A stretch of 29,620 nt of DNA, taken from Nymphaea colorata. Lineage: Eukaryota > Streptophyta > Magnoliopsida > Nymphaeales > Nymphaeaceae. The notes under the pieces were generated by a model. It worked only from the letters and a program-made list of their open reading frames with translations, searched no databases and was not told the DNA's origin. Where the stretch lies: positions 1 through 29,620 of the forward strand of contig NW_022204867.1 of assembly GCF_008831285.2 (NCBI RefSeq), in the 5' to 3' direction. Shown piece after piece: positions 1 to 9,900 of this stretch. The translations under genes and the position numbers were made by a program. Each line of letters begins with the position of its first letter. Position 1 is the stretch's first letter.

Positions 1-98
1 AACCCCAACCCCAACCCCAACCCCAACCCCAACCCCAACCCCAACCCCAACCCCAACCCCCCCAACCCCAACCCCAACCCCAACCCCAACCCCCCCAA
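1..98. repeat. Left telomere, (CCCCAA)n
   Basis: Tandem C4A2 units run from the first base to 98, where unique sequence begins with gagatag. This is the C-rich strand of a G4T2 telomere, so the window begins at a true chromosome end. Two units carry seven C residues instead of four (57-63 and 90-96); the second lies directly at the junction with unique DNA. The right telomere shows no such variants. They could be telomerase misincorporation, which is known in Paramecium and Tetrahymena mutants, or homopolymer miscalls. Confidence 0.97.
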
Positions 99-344
99 GA
101 GATAGATAAATAGAATAAATCAAAGAATATGAATAATTCTAAAGATTACAAACCAATTATATTGGTCATTTATCAATCTACAAGATCCAAAGCTCTTTTT
201 AAAATAGTTCTGCATAAAATAGAGCCAAGGATATTTGTATGCATTGATATTTAATTGACTGTTGCTCACATATGATTCATAATCGATAATAATTTATCAA
301 ATAGGTGAGCATGGAGCATGTGTAATAGATGGAGTGGGAAATGA

Positions 345-1631
345 TCAAATATACTCATTGAGTTATTGTAAATTTTGTTCTTCCATCATATCTTCGAGCC
401 AGTCGTAGTCTGAGGTGGGAATGCGGTCTTACTTCCTCCAGAGCGGGTCGTCAAGTAATAGTTCATAGCAATGTCGTCGCTCTCCTAATATTTAATTGTA
501 ACTGTCGGTTTTCTGTGGTTTACTCTTCAATTACATCTCACAGCCAACGTCTGCCAGCGAAAGCACGGCAGGACGGACATTCGCAGAGCTTCTCTCGCTC
601 ATACGCTATTATTATTGCGATTGCGAGTATTACTCTATCAGCACCTGCACTCTGTTTTAGGAACTGCTCGAGTACTCTTCTTTTATGAATGCGATGGGCT
701 TCTCCTATGCCCTCTATGCCCTGTACGATGATTGCTTCTCCTATGCTCTGTAGGATGATTATGAGCTTTCTGATGGATCGTCGGATTCTTTGACGTTCAA
801 CTATATTTCCCTGATGAGGTGGGCAATGTTGAAGATGGTGTTATTTTTCTTGTTTTTCATCCATTTGTGCTTGAGTGAGTTGAACCTGTTCTTGACCATA
901 TGTTCGGTTCTATTTTTGAGTTTGCGGGCGATGTAGGCCCATTTGGGGCCTATCTCTTGATAAACCACCAAGAGTTTCATGTCCTCGGCAGGCCCCCATT
1001 TGGTCTTGCTCAGCTTTGGATTCAAGTGGTTGCTCCATCTCTCCCGGCATTAGGTGGGCGTCTTGAAATACCCTTCCTCTGCAAATAATCTAAAAGATAT
1101 GAACTTCCAGCTTGTTCCTTTGACTGTTGTTTTCGCACTAAAAAATTCTTTTATTATTTTAGAAAAGGCTTCAATTTATTACTAGTTCCAGTGACATTTA
1201 TTTTTCCCTGTTTTTGAAATGAGGAGCAGGTATTCATATCGTAGAAAAATTTAAGATTTATTTGGAAAGAAGGGTTGCAGATATGCCACTTCGTCCATTT
1301 TCTTTGTAATAAAAGGCTTTACACTTGATTGGTTAGGTTTCAGTTTTTGGAATTGAAGCCAAGTGACAATCCAAGCAAATACCTTGAACTAATAGTAGGC
1401 CCATACCTTTAGACCAGACTTGAGTCGTTAGAATGTTTCTTTGTAGCTTTCGTGCTTGTGGTTGGGGATGAATTTCTCGAGTTGGACCAGCATTTCTTCA
1501 AAGTTATTTTTGATGAGGCCGAATATGCCCCTTCCTTCTGATGCTTAGTGGTAGCTCTTGAAAGAATGGTTATTCTTGATGTCCTGAAGCAACTTCTGAA
1601 CGATTTAAAGGTCGGTTTAGGGTGGCAACAT
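345..1631 (-). CDS. Myb/SANT DNA-binding protein
   Basis: Predicted 428-residue nuclear DNA-binding protein with two adjacent Myb repeats and no intron. The first repeat spans about residues 147-200 and ends in TPTQCRERWSNHLNP, the hallmark of Myb repeat 2; its Gln is a TAA codon at 1050-1052. The second repeat spans about 212-262 (TKWGPAED, IGPKWAYIARKLKNRT, KNRFNSLKHKW), with tryptophans at the expected spacing. The first repeat has HWN at its start and looks degenerate there. The tail is rich in Ser and Gln, many Gln encoded by TAA/TAG, including a short poly-Q run and an acidic EDMMEEQ patch that could be an activation region (inference). The start is the first ATG after an in-frame TGA. 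It is divergent from the next gene across 129 nt, and its 3' end lies 246 nt from the telomere. Confidence 0.9.
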
Positions 1632-1760
1632 CCAATTTATTATATAAAAAAAGGGAAAAACTTTGAATTAGAACTTGGTATGCCGACTTTCGTAAGATAT
1701 AATGTTGTGTAACGAGAAATCTATGAGTCATTAGCGGTGCTGTTTGTGTATATTGCAGAA

Positions 1761-2127
1761 ATGAGGAGGTTTATTGATTCAAGGGAAATAATTCAGGTGC
1801 GTTAATCTTTTTACTTTTACTTTATACTAACCATAGACCTACTCTTCACCATTAAAACTCGCCACAAGAAGTTAGATCTGGATTTGGACGCAGTCAAGTT
1901 CCTGGCAACTCAAAAAATAAACTCAAAAATTCGAACATCAGAATGCGGGGAAGCATTACAATCAACAGCTCCTTGAATATGGAAAATGGCATAATGCAGT
2001 GACTGAAACCCTCGGTAATGCTTCGGATTAAACGAAATAAAATCACAAGCATCATGAGAACAACATCAGTAATATTGAAGACAGATAATTCGGGTTCAAT
2101 AAGCCTTATAATCCTTAATTAATGTGA
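1761..2127 (+). CDS. Small hypothetical protein, one intron
   Basis: Predicted 108-residue protein of unknown function. Reading on from ATG 1761 reaches TGA in a frame of poor composition, but removing 1797-1836 (GTGCGT...CCATAG, 40 nt) gives a coherent hydrophilic protein rich in Asn, His, Lys and Gln, ending in DRQFGFNKPYNPQLM. It uses TAA/TAG for Gln several times. The 40-nt intron is longer than the 20-nt introns elsewhere in the window, so the splice is less certain than the downstream frame. I recognise no domain and see no signal peptide or membrane segment. It shares a 129-nt divergent promoter region with the Myb gene. Confidence 0.6.
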
Positions 2128-2387
2128 TGGAAAATTTACATTAAATTTATCAAAAAGCTAGCCCGCCCTCCGCTAAACAGCTAGCTTAGCTCCTTCCCCT
2201 CTTTCCTAAGATGAATATCCATGCAAAAAAGACCTTTAAAATTTATCCAACGTCCAAAGTAAAAAAGTTCGAATGGATAATAAATCGAAGAGTTCTGTTG
2301 ATCCATAAAAATAGGTTTAATAATTAACGAATGAATGTTTTATAACGCTAATACAAAACATTAATTTTATTTGTAATCCAACCATCC

Positions 2388-3337
2388 ATGACCTTTCTTC
2401 CAAATCCCACTAATCCCCAATACGCCCTAAACCTAAGGAATGAGTCCTACCATCCTTCCAAATTACTCAATGCTCATCATCAGTCAGATAAATGTATCGC
2501 CAGGAAGGATCTCGTAGACTCAGAAGCCAAGAGAGAGAACCTTTAAGAACCCTTCTATTTCAAGCTCTCAAATAGTCGCAAAAATACCATTCAAAACAGA
2601 ATCTAGCCAAAACCCTAACTATAGAACCTCTAATTGATGAAGAAGGTTTTAGACCACCACTATTCATCTGAAATTTCACTTAAACATTAACAAAAACGCC
2701 TCCTTTAGAGAAAAAGAATCATGGAAGAAAGAGACTACCTCTCTCACTTTGAAAAACACAGTGATTTTGAGAAAAGACGACTCAATAAACTAAAATCAGA
2801 TTATAATAAGGATCTTCATGAAGAAATCGATAAGAAAAGGAACCATCTAGAAAGCATCAGGACCGAAGAAAGGCAAAATGATATGAATCGCAAGCCACGC
2901 CAGAATAGTCTCATTCATAAAGCTAATCATTTCGAAAAGTAATCAGATGTTTATTTTAGTTCTACGAGTAAGCTTACAGATATCGGGATAACGTGGCAAA
3001 AGAATATAACGAGTACATGAAAGAATAGAAGAAATACTAAATAACGAGAAATAAAAGTGAATTGCTTAACTTGTTTTCAGACCGCAAGGATTACTCAAAG
3101 TACCGATAGTTTGAAAGGCACATGAAGTAACATCAAACTTAGTCTTTGAAGCAGATCTTGCAAAAACAGATTCATGATAAAGTTGACACTCATCAACCGA
3201 AGGATCCAGGCCCAGCCTATACAAACATCAAAAAATAAGTCTACAATACTATCGTGAATCCGATTGACTATAAGATGGATCGAAATAACAAATATCTTCT
3301 ACAATAAATCGCACCCATGAAAAAATTCTTTCTCTGA
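2388..3337 (+). CDS. Basic coiled-coil protein, unknown function
   Basis: Predicted 309-residue charged protein, largely helical and coiled-coil in character (for example HFEKHSDFEKRRLNKLKSDY, then the region around DNVAKEYNEYMKEQKKY). Splicing out 2949-2968 (GTTTATTTTAGTTCTACGAG, 20 nt) joins the two frames; without it the first frame stops soon after. The TGA at 3335-3337 ends it 61 nt from the convergent neighbour. I chose ATG 2388 because composition becomes protein-like there. The frame is also open upstream with further ATGs at 2211 and 2127, so the N-terminus could be longer. The composition resembles ciliary or cytoskeletal coiled-coil proteins, but no family is recognisable and function is open. 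Confidence 0.75.
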
Positions 3338-3398
3338 TCTCTTTATTATATTGTATGAAATGTATGGAGAGATTACTAATTTTTTCAAGGAAAAGATA

Positions 3399-4560
3399 TC
3401 ATAATGTGTAGTGTTTTCCATGTTTCTTGGACTATCTCTTTGCCTTGTGATGATTGTGGTGGTTTGTGTCCTTAAAGAAGTGCAATCCTGCCATTCCGAC
3501 AAAGATTACAATTATAAAGAGGATGAGATATTTAGCCAAATTTTTAATTTTGGAGACTTTTATTGAGGAACGCATGATTTTGTTCTAAGTTATTTCTTCT
3601 GGTTTGATTTAAAAGATGAAGTCTGCTTTTGGCAAGGTGATTTTGGAGTTGAGCGAATCACTTGATACATTTCCTCTATGGTCTTTTCCTCATCTTCAGA
3701 ATCATTGCTTTCTTAGTTCTAAGGCTATATGATCGATGCTTCACGGCTTGATGCTTGGCTTAGGCTAGTCTTTCTTACTTTTCGAGATCGTCGATAGTAG
3801 ATTCTGCAATTTTTAATTCAGGTGCGCTTTGGTCATTTCTTAGTTCTTGCTTGGTTACCAATGATTCATTCATTGAATTTTTCTTTGAGAAGTTTCTGCG
3901 TTTCGTTTCCTTCTTTGGTGAGCTATGCATTTCAAGCCAAGTTGGCGACCAAAACCTTTGATTGATGGTGATGTAATCATCGGAATCTAATCTAATTTCT
4001 TTCAATTTTTTTCTTGAAGGGAAAGACAAAATCTCCTAGGGTAAAAAATCATCAACTTAGCCTTAATGTTTAATCAAATTTTTAGAGAATTAATGTTCCT
4101 GTATTATCTGATCGACGCCTTCTTTGATTCGATCCATGAAAACCTCATAATAAATGGTGTAGTTTTATCCGATTTGAATGCTTAGTTCCACGCAATGCCG
4201 ATTCAATTGATCACTGATGTGTATATAGTTATTAATTCCGAATTAATAGCTTCCGATTAGTCTTTATTCTGAGCTTTATAATATTTCAGTCAGCTTTATC
4301 TCCAATTTGGGGCACAGTTTTACGTTTTATTCATTCAAACTGCATCTAATTTCTTCCTTATCGAAGCTGGCCTCGCTTTGACCATTTGTAATGCATAAAA
4401 TTTCCTTCGTTTCGCCAATCACTGAGTTCCCTACGATAGCACATTCCTTACTGTGGAGCAAGTAGATCTTAAAATTAGTAAAGAAGTCCAAGGATTGCTG
4501 TACATCATTGAGAAGTTCGATCCGAGTAAAGAGAAAACAGAAATGATGCTGTTTGGTCAT
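3399..4560 (-). CDS. C2-like protein with C-terminal membrane anchor
   Basis: The N-terminal 150 residues read like a C2/NT-C2 beta-sandwich (FTRIELLNDVQQSLDFF, KLEIKLTEIL, RLIGSYQFGINNYI), a fold that often binds membranes or partners. A basic linker and an acidic stretch (SNDSEDEEKTIEEM) follow. The intron at 3725-3744 (GTGAAGCATCGATCATATAG, 20 nt) restores the frame. A strongly hydrophobic segment (KYLILFIIVIFVGMAGLHFF) and a short His/Lys tail end at TGA 3399-3401, suggesting a tail-anchored membrane protein. The junction near 3570-3650 is unresolved: it needs a 77-nt intron ending AACTTAG, or one missing base. The last part (ATG 3575 to 3399) could instead be a separate small membrane protein. 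The gene converges on its left neighbour at 61 nt. The fold call comes from pattern only. Confidence 0.65.
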
Positions 4561-4658
4561 TGAGTTTATGATTAAAATAAATTATAATTCAACATTTGAC
4601 GCAGAAATTAAAACAAATTACATCCGTTTTAAGTAGAAAATTGGTCAATGATCATAAA

Positions 4659-4967
4659 ATGAAGGTCTTGGAAATGAAAGATTATGCATCCTGGCCGTTA
4701 GCTTTTGAAAAAAGTATTAGAAAATATTACTGTAGAAAAGAGAAATCTGAACTTGGTTTGGATGGTTGGTCCTATCTTTATAATGGTATAATGAATTTGC
4801 CTTTATTTCTATTTGTCTACGTGAAATGCCCCGAAAAAGATGATTATTTTTGGCTATCCCCGAGGCAAAAAACATTAAGATTGAACCTTTGGGTCAAATA
4901 ATATGATCACATATAAATGTCAGCATTTCTTCTTGTTTTATATTCTTATAAAATTCCATTTTGTTGA
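4659..4967 (+). CDS. Uncertain small hypothetical protein
   Basis: An open frame from ATG 4659 to TGA 4965-4967 would give about 102 residues, with a plausible aromatic-rich stretch (ASWPLAFEKSIRKYYC, KDDYFWLSPRQ) and one TAA and one TAG glutamine near the end. An upstream ATG at 4568, joined through a 37-nt GT...AG intron, would give a different N-terminus, but it lies only 7 nt from the start of the opposite gene. The last 25 residues look less protein-like. No domain is recognised. Its position between a divergent C2-like gene and the E2-like gene fits a real small gene, but the 5' structure is open. Confidence 0.4.
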
Positions 4968-5002
4968 TAAGCATAATCCTTAGCTATAATTAAATCGCAA
5001 TC

Positions 5003-5571
5003 ATGGATAATTAGCTTATTAACGAGCAGATTTAATAACTTAGAGCCAGACAGCACACCGAAAGCATCAAGATCACCAATCCCAACTGCTTCTACATCAC
5101 CTATTCACCACAGGTAGACCGGTATTTATCAAGGCAACCAGCTCACCATACTCTCATTTGGTTTTCAATGTCAAAGTTACCGTACCTTAAAAGTATCCAG
5201 ACTCACCACCTGCGCTAAATTTCGTCGATAAGATATACCATTTGAATGTTGTACCCATATCAGGACAGGTGGTCATGCCCATCCTCAAGGATGATTGGTC
5301 GCCTTTCTTAACGCTATCCATGGTCTTTGAGAGCTTGGACAGCATACTCGAAGAACCAGACCCCAAATACGCTGCCACAGAAATACTCAAGTCTGAATAT
5401 ACTAACGATCCCGAAAAGTATGCAAGCAAGGTCACCCAAATGGTGAATCTATGCGCCACGGAAGCAAAGGATAATCTTAACCAATCCATCGTTGAGCATG
5501 TCGAGGAAATAGAAGAGTTCAAGTAATCTGAAGGCGCTTTACTCACACTTCTTTTTAAAACATTAAATTGA
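5003..5571 (+). CDS. E2-like (UBC-fold) protein without catalytic Cys
   Basis: Predicted 182-residue ubiquitin-conjugating-enzyme fold. After removal of the intron 5114-5133 (GTAGACCGGTATTTATCAAG, 20 nt) the core is clear: VTVPQKYPDSPPALNF, then KIYHLNV, then ILKDDWSPFLTL, then DPEKYASKVTQM. The Gln before YP is a TAA codon. Active E2s have HPN and then a catalytic Cys in the context GxICLxIL. Here HPN is HLN and the equivalent stretch reads GQVVMPIL, with Val where the Cys belongs. It is therefore probably an inactive E2 variant, acting as a scaffold or regulator of ubiquitin-like conjugation (inference). It keeps the ILKDxWSP helix that UBE2V-type variants lack, so it is not an ordinary UEV. 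The start is the first ATG before the conserved N-terminal helix. The sequence extends past the core with an acidic helix. Confidence 0.85.
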
Positions 5572-5599
5572 AGAAAAAGGATCAACATTAAAACATTCC

Positions 5600-6120
5600 A
5601 TGCCATTCTCAGAAATTCCTAAAAACGTCAATGAGCCTGCTGGAGTCCTGCTTATTAAAAGGCAATTAAATCAAAATTTAGACTAATTCAGAAACTCCAA
5701 CGCTAATACGGGACAAGAGTGAGCCTTTCCATTTCAATCCTGTAAAATAAGTGCAAGAATAAAAGGTTCCAAAGCCAATAACTTTGGAAAGTTAAAATGA
5801 TAAGATAGTGGGGCAGTCTTTACATATTCTAAAGAAATCACTATCGAAAAAACGGTAATAAAGCCCGACAAGGAAGGAATAATTCGATTAGATTCAGCAA
5901 AACCTGCGAAAGTCTGACCAGTTGGTCTAGCTTTTGCTTCAAGGGTGTTAATCGATGTAGAACACATTGAACAAGTCGAAACTCAAGGATAAAGCAGCTT
6001 CTGGAGAAAAAGCTTGAGCATCAGTGGAAAATGGTCTAATAGCTTCTATAGATGACATCAAAGTTAAAGTAAAAACTATTCAACGACCTTAAATTTTAAA
6101 CACGGCAACTTTTAAAGTGA
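5600..6120 (+). CDS. Small coiled-coil protein, introns partly unresolved
   Basis: Predicted protein of about 150 residues: a polar N-terminus (around SETPTLIRDKSEPFHFNPVK) and a Gln/Lys/Leu-rich coiled coil to the end (KLEHQWKMVQQLLQM, KLKQKLFNDLKFQTRQLL). Two joins are needed. The first is well explained by an intron at 5645-5681 (GTCCTG...AATTTAG, 37 nt). The second, between about 5943 and 5990, shifts the frame by one. GT...AG choices of 13, 19 and 31 nt all work, so I leave it open. The TGA at 6118-6120 ends it about 105 nt before the next ATG. Gln is frequently TAA/TAG. No family is recognised; Leu spacing suggests an oligomerising helix. Confidence 0.6.
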
Positions 6121-6225
6121 TTGATATTTATTTCAACATATGGATTCATGAAGGAGAACGATTATCGTATAGATATAATCATTTTTATACTATTACTATC
6201 ATAATAAAAATTAGTTTGCAAACAA

Positions 6226-6862
6226 ATGGAAAATGGATATGAATACAATGGCTACATGCCGCATTTATTGCAATTGGGAAGCTTAGACTACCATTACCCA
6301 ATCCATAACAAAAAACAAGCAAAAGCACTATCAATGATAAGCACGAGAAAAGGTTCAAATGATTCGATGGATACAAGGCCTAAGTTCAAGACATAGGTAA
6401 GATTATAGAGTAATCTAGATGTGCAAGTATTGGCTTATGAAAATTGCTTGTCCTTTTGAGACGTTGTAATTTTTGGATTATTTAGTGTTCGTTTGCCCAC
6501 GGGTAGGATGAAATAAGAAGTAAAGAGGCTCTGCCGAGTAAGTATAAGACAGGCACTGCTCTAAGTTCGAAAGGGAGGGTTACTGTCCTTATGGATCGAG
6601 GTGTCAGTTTATACATGATCAACCGAAGCAGACTATAAAATACGAGGATATAATTGAGAAAATAAGAAATGGCTATTCGCACATTCTGGAGGAAATCGAG
6701 GGAAACCTTTACAAAAAACGCAGAAGGTTATCGTTTTTCGAAAAAATCACTGTCTAAAATGCAGAAAATGGGATTGGGTACCCTACAAATGAAGGTTTTT
6801 AAAGCTCTGGGTTTTAAGCACTGCTCAATAACTATAATAGAATTCGTCATAATTCAATTTGA
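6226..6862 (+). CDS. Tandem CCCH zinc-finger protein (TIS11/ZFP36 type)
   Basis: Predicted protein of about 198 residues with two C-x8-C-x5-C-x3-H fingers. TIS11/ZFP36 proteins bind AU-rich mRNA and promote its decay. The first finger is led in by KFKTQMCKYW and ends CSFAHG; the linker contains SKYKT; the second is CSKFEREGYCPYGSRCQFIH. An intron at 6397-6418 (22 nt) precedes the first finger and one at 6466-6485 (GTAATTTTTGGATTATTTAG, 20 nt) falls inside it. Two further points need one extra base each, near 6458-6461 (inside finger 1) and 6549-6553 (just before finger 2). Since finger spacing is perfect once each is allowed, I infer missing bases rather than decay. The tail is basic (NLYKKRRR) and Gln-containing. 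The gene ends 61 nt from the giant convergent gene. Confidence 0.82.
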
Positions 6863-6923
6863 TTTTGCTAAATTTATTTAATGGTCAAATATGCATAAGC
6901 AATGTTCTAAAATAATAATGGCA

Positions 6924-9900
6924 TCATTTTTAGCTAGGCTTCACAGAGAGTATTTCCATGATTCCCTTTTCCAGACTCCTGACTAATTCAATAAGTTTTT
7001 GAGAGTTTTTATCATCACTTACTTCCAAAAAGTTCTTGATAAAGTTTTGAAGTGATTTTTTTATTTATCTCTCAACGTTCCATTGATGAGAATTGACTGA
7101 CTCTCGATATGCTTTGTTGCTTACATCTTTCTTCTTGAGCTGCTCGAGTTATGTTTGATAGACTTTGTTGATTCCCTTTATCTTTTAGTCATATTCTTTG
7201 GATTTTATATCAAGGTTAGTTATTGTCTTGCGGGCCACTTCAAGTTCATTGGTTAATCTTCTCAGCTATGTCTACTTTTGCTTCAGGTTTTCGCTTAGTG
7301 ATTTAGATTATTCAATCAATCGTTGAATTTAGCTATTTTGATAGAGAATAATGAGAGTTTTTATTCTTCGAGTCTCTTGATCTTCTCTTCGAAGTCTTTC
7401 TGATTGTGATTTAGTTAGCTTCTGCGACCTTTACAAGATGATTAATCTTTGATATTTACCTATCTTTTTCATCTGAAAGTCCTTTGAAATAATCTCTCTC
7501 CTTCTCAACAAGCTCCAATCGCTGCTCATATTCCTCGCACATAGCGTCGTACTTATTTATCCATTCCTGATTGAAGTTTTCAGTGAATTACATTTTTTCT
7601 TTTTACTTTGCCTAGAGCTTTAACTCTAATGTATAAATTTTACCTGAGAATTCAAATAATTTTTATTATTTTTCTTTAGATTCATCTGCTATTTCATTCA
7701 AGTTTCCATCCATCTATGTTATCTTTTGCCTCAATTATTCATTCTAGCTCCTTATCTTCGCTAATGTTTCCTATGTTCTAAAGCTCTTTTCTTTTTATGC
7801 ATAAATTTGTTCTTAATATTCTGTCATTTTCGCTTCGAGGGCATTGATTTGTGATGTTTTTTTCTGAAGTTGATTCTAAAGAGCGATTATTCTTTCGTTA
7901 GTATCTTTGCTTGCTTCAAGACTGCTATTGTTTTTGATTTCAAGTTCTTACTGAAGTTATTTGATCTACAATTTATATTTCTCGATCATTTTTTCGCTTC
8001 TTTGTTATTGCTTCTTCAGCGCATCATCTTTATTGAGTAATTATTTTTCTTTCTATCTTAGTTTCTCTTGTGTTTTTAAATGTTTAGCTCTTTACTATTT
8101 CCTTTAGCTTTCTCCTTCCTTCACAGCAACTGTTAGCTTTTTGTTTTGCTACTTTTGTTGTTATAACGCTTTGGAGTTCTCTCATTCTCTTATTTTAAGA
8201 GCTAAAACTCTTTCTGAAGCTAAAGATATGTTCCTTAAGTTAATCAGTTTTTCACTTCTTTCTAGTTCATTTTTGATAGCTATTTCTTTCTGTTTCATTA
8301 AGTTAGAAATAAAGGTCTTCAAGTCATTGGCCTTGGATTACTCCTCCTCTAGCAAGCTTCTTGTCTTATCTTTATACTATCTTTAGGTATTAAGATGCAA
8401 TTCAAGCTCTGATACCCGTTCATTCAACTACTTCTTTTGCTTTTTCAATTATTATAAACTGGTTTATTGATGGTCTTTAATATCTCTCAGCTCTTCAATA
8501 ATCTTGTCCTTTTTGTGCGATGCTTCCGTTTCATTTTCTATGGTTGCTTGCAGGTTATCGATATCTGCTTCCATGAGGCTGCATCTTTCATCAAGCTAGG
8601 TGATGGTCATGAGCTGATACTCTACTTTTTCCTAAAGCTAGGCATTGAGCTTTTTAAGATTATTTATCTTTTTCGTATTCTGATCGTTCAAGGCATCATA
8701 ATCCATCTTCAGACTGTTTATCGTGAAATTTAATTCTTCTATTTGTGTATTAAGCTCCTCCTCAGTCATCTACAGTGATTTCACACGTTCATCAAGCTCA
8801 GCTATGATGTTAGTATAGTTGGAGCCTTCTGATTCCTTTTCCGCTAAGACTTGCTCAAGCTCATGTTCTAATTCTTCCAGCTGGCGTTTAAGAGTTAGCT
8901 ATACGTTTTGAGCTTTGTTGGAAGAGTGTGATGCTTCTTCATGCAAGCGCTCATTTTCTCTTTGAAGCTGCTTTATTTGTTCAGCTTGCTTTGCTAGAAC
9001 TTGCTTGATTTCTTTGGATTGAGCAATGATCATGTTGACAAGATCGTTAAATGTGCTTTCAGATGCGGATTTTTTAATTATTAAGTCTTAGAAACTTTTT
9101 CTTCCTTCTTATTTGCTTGAAAGAAGAAGAGTAAGTAAAGATTTCTGGATGGTTTCATTGAGTGATTATCTATATCGATCAGTCTATTTCTTAAAGGTAT
9201 TGAATTTAAGATCCAGTTTCGCAAACTATTCTTTCTATTGTTTTATCTGATTGCGAAGTTGTTACTATCCCTTTTATCTCTATGTTATGATTAGATTGCT
9301 ATTTCCAATGTCTGCTTTTGCTTTCTTGATTTATTCTTGGAGGAGTTCATTCATTTTTTGGAGCTTATTTCTTTAGTTTGTAATGTTGAGATTTTCTGTT
9401 CTTAGTTGATTGTTTTCATTTTATGTCTATTGAAGTTTCTTAGTTACCGTTTCACGCTCAGCTGCAATGGCTTGGTTCTCGCTTGTCTTAGTCCTTACAG
9501 TGTTTTCATAGTTATTGCATCTTTATTCTAAGATTTTAATATCTTTCTTTGATTTTTCATTCCTTTCCTCAGCTTTTATTGTTTCGATTTCAAACCTTTG
9601 GATCTTAGTAGACTGCTCTTTTTCAACCAATCTCAAATTGTTGATGGTTTGATCAAGCGTAGACACTTGCTCTTCATAATCTTTAATCAAAGATTCAATG
9701 TGAGCTTGCTTCTCTTTAATGTTGGCTGCATCTTTTTCGTTCTTTTCTTATGAGTATTGCAGTTTAATTTTACGCGGTTGAGCTCCATATTAAGTTGTGT
9801 GTTGCTTTAACTTAGTTCTTCAACTCTATCAAGTTCATTTTCTAGCTGGATTCTTGCCTTTTCTCCTTCTTCTCTGACTTTATCCACTTAAAGCTTGTAG

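Noticed and set aside
6226-6862. CCCH gene as a pseudogene because of two frame breaks
   Set aside because: Both fingers and their spacing are fully conserved, and similar one-base gaps occur in unrelated essential genes nearby, so missing bases are more likely than decay.
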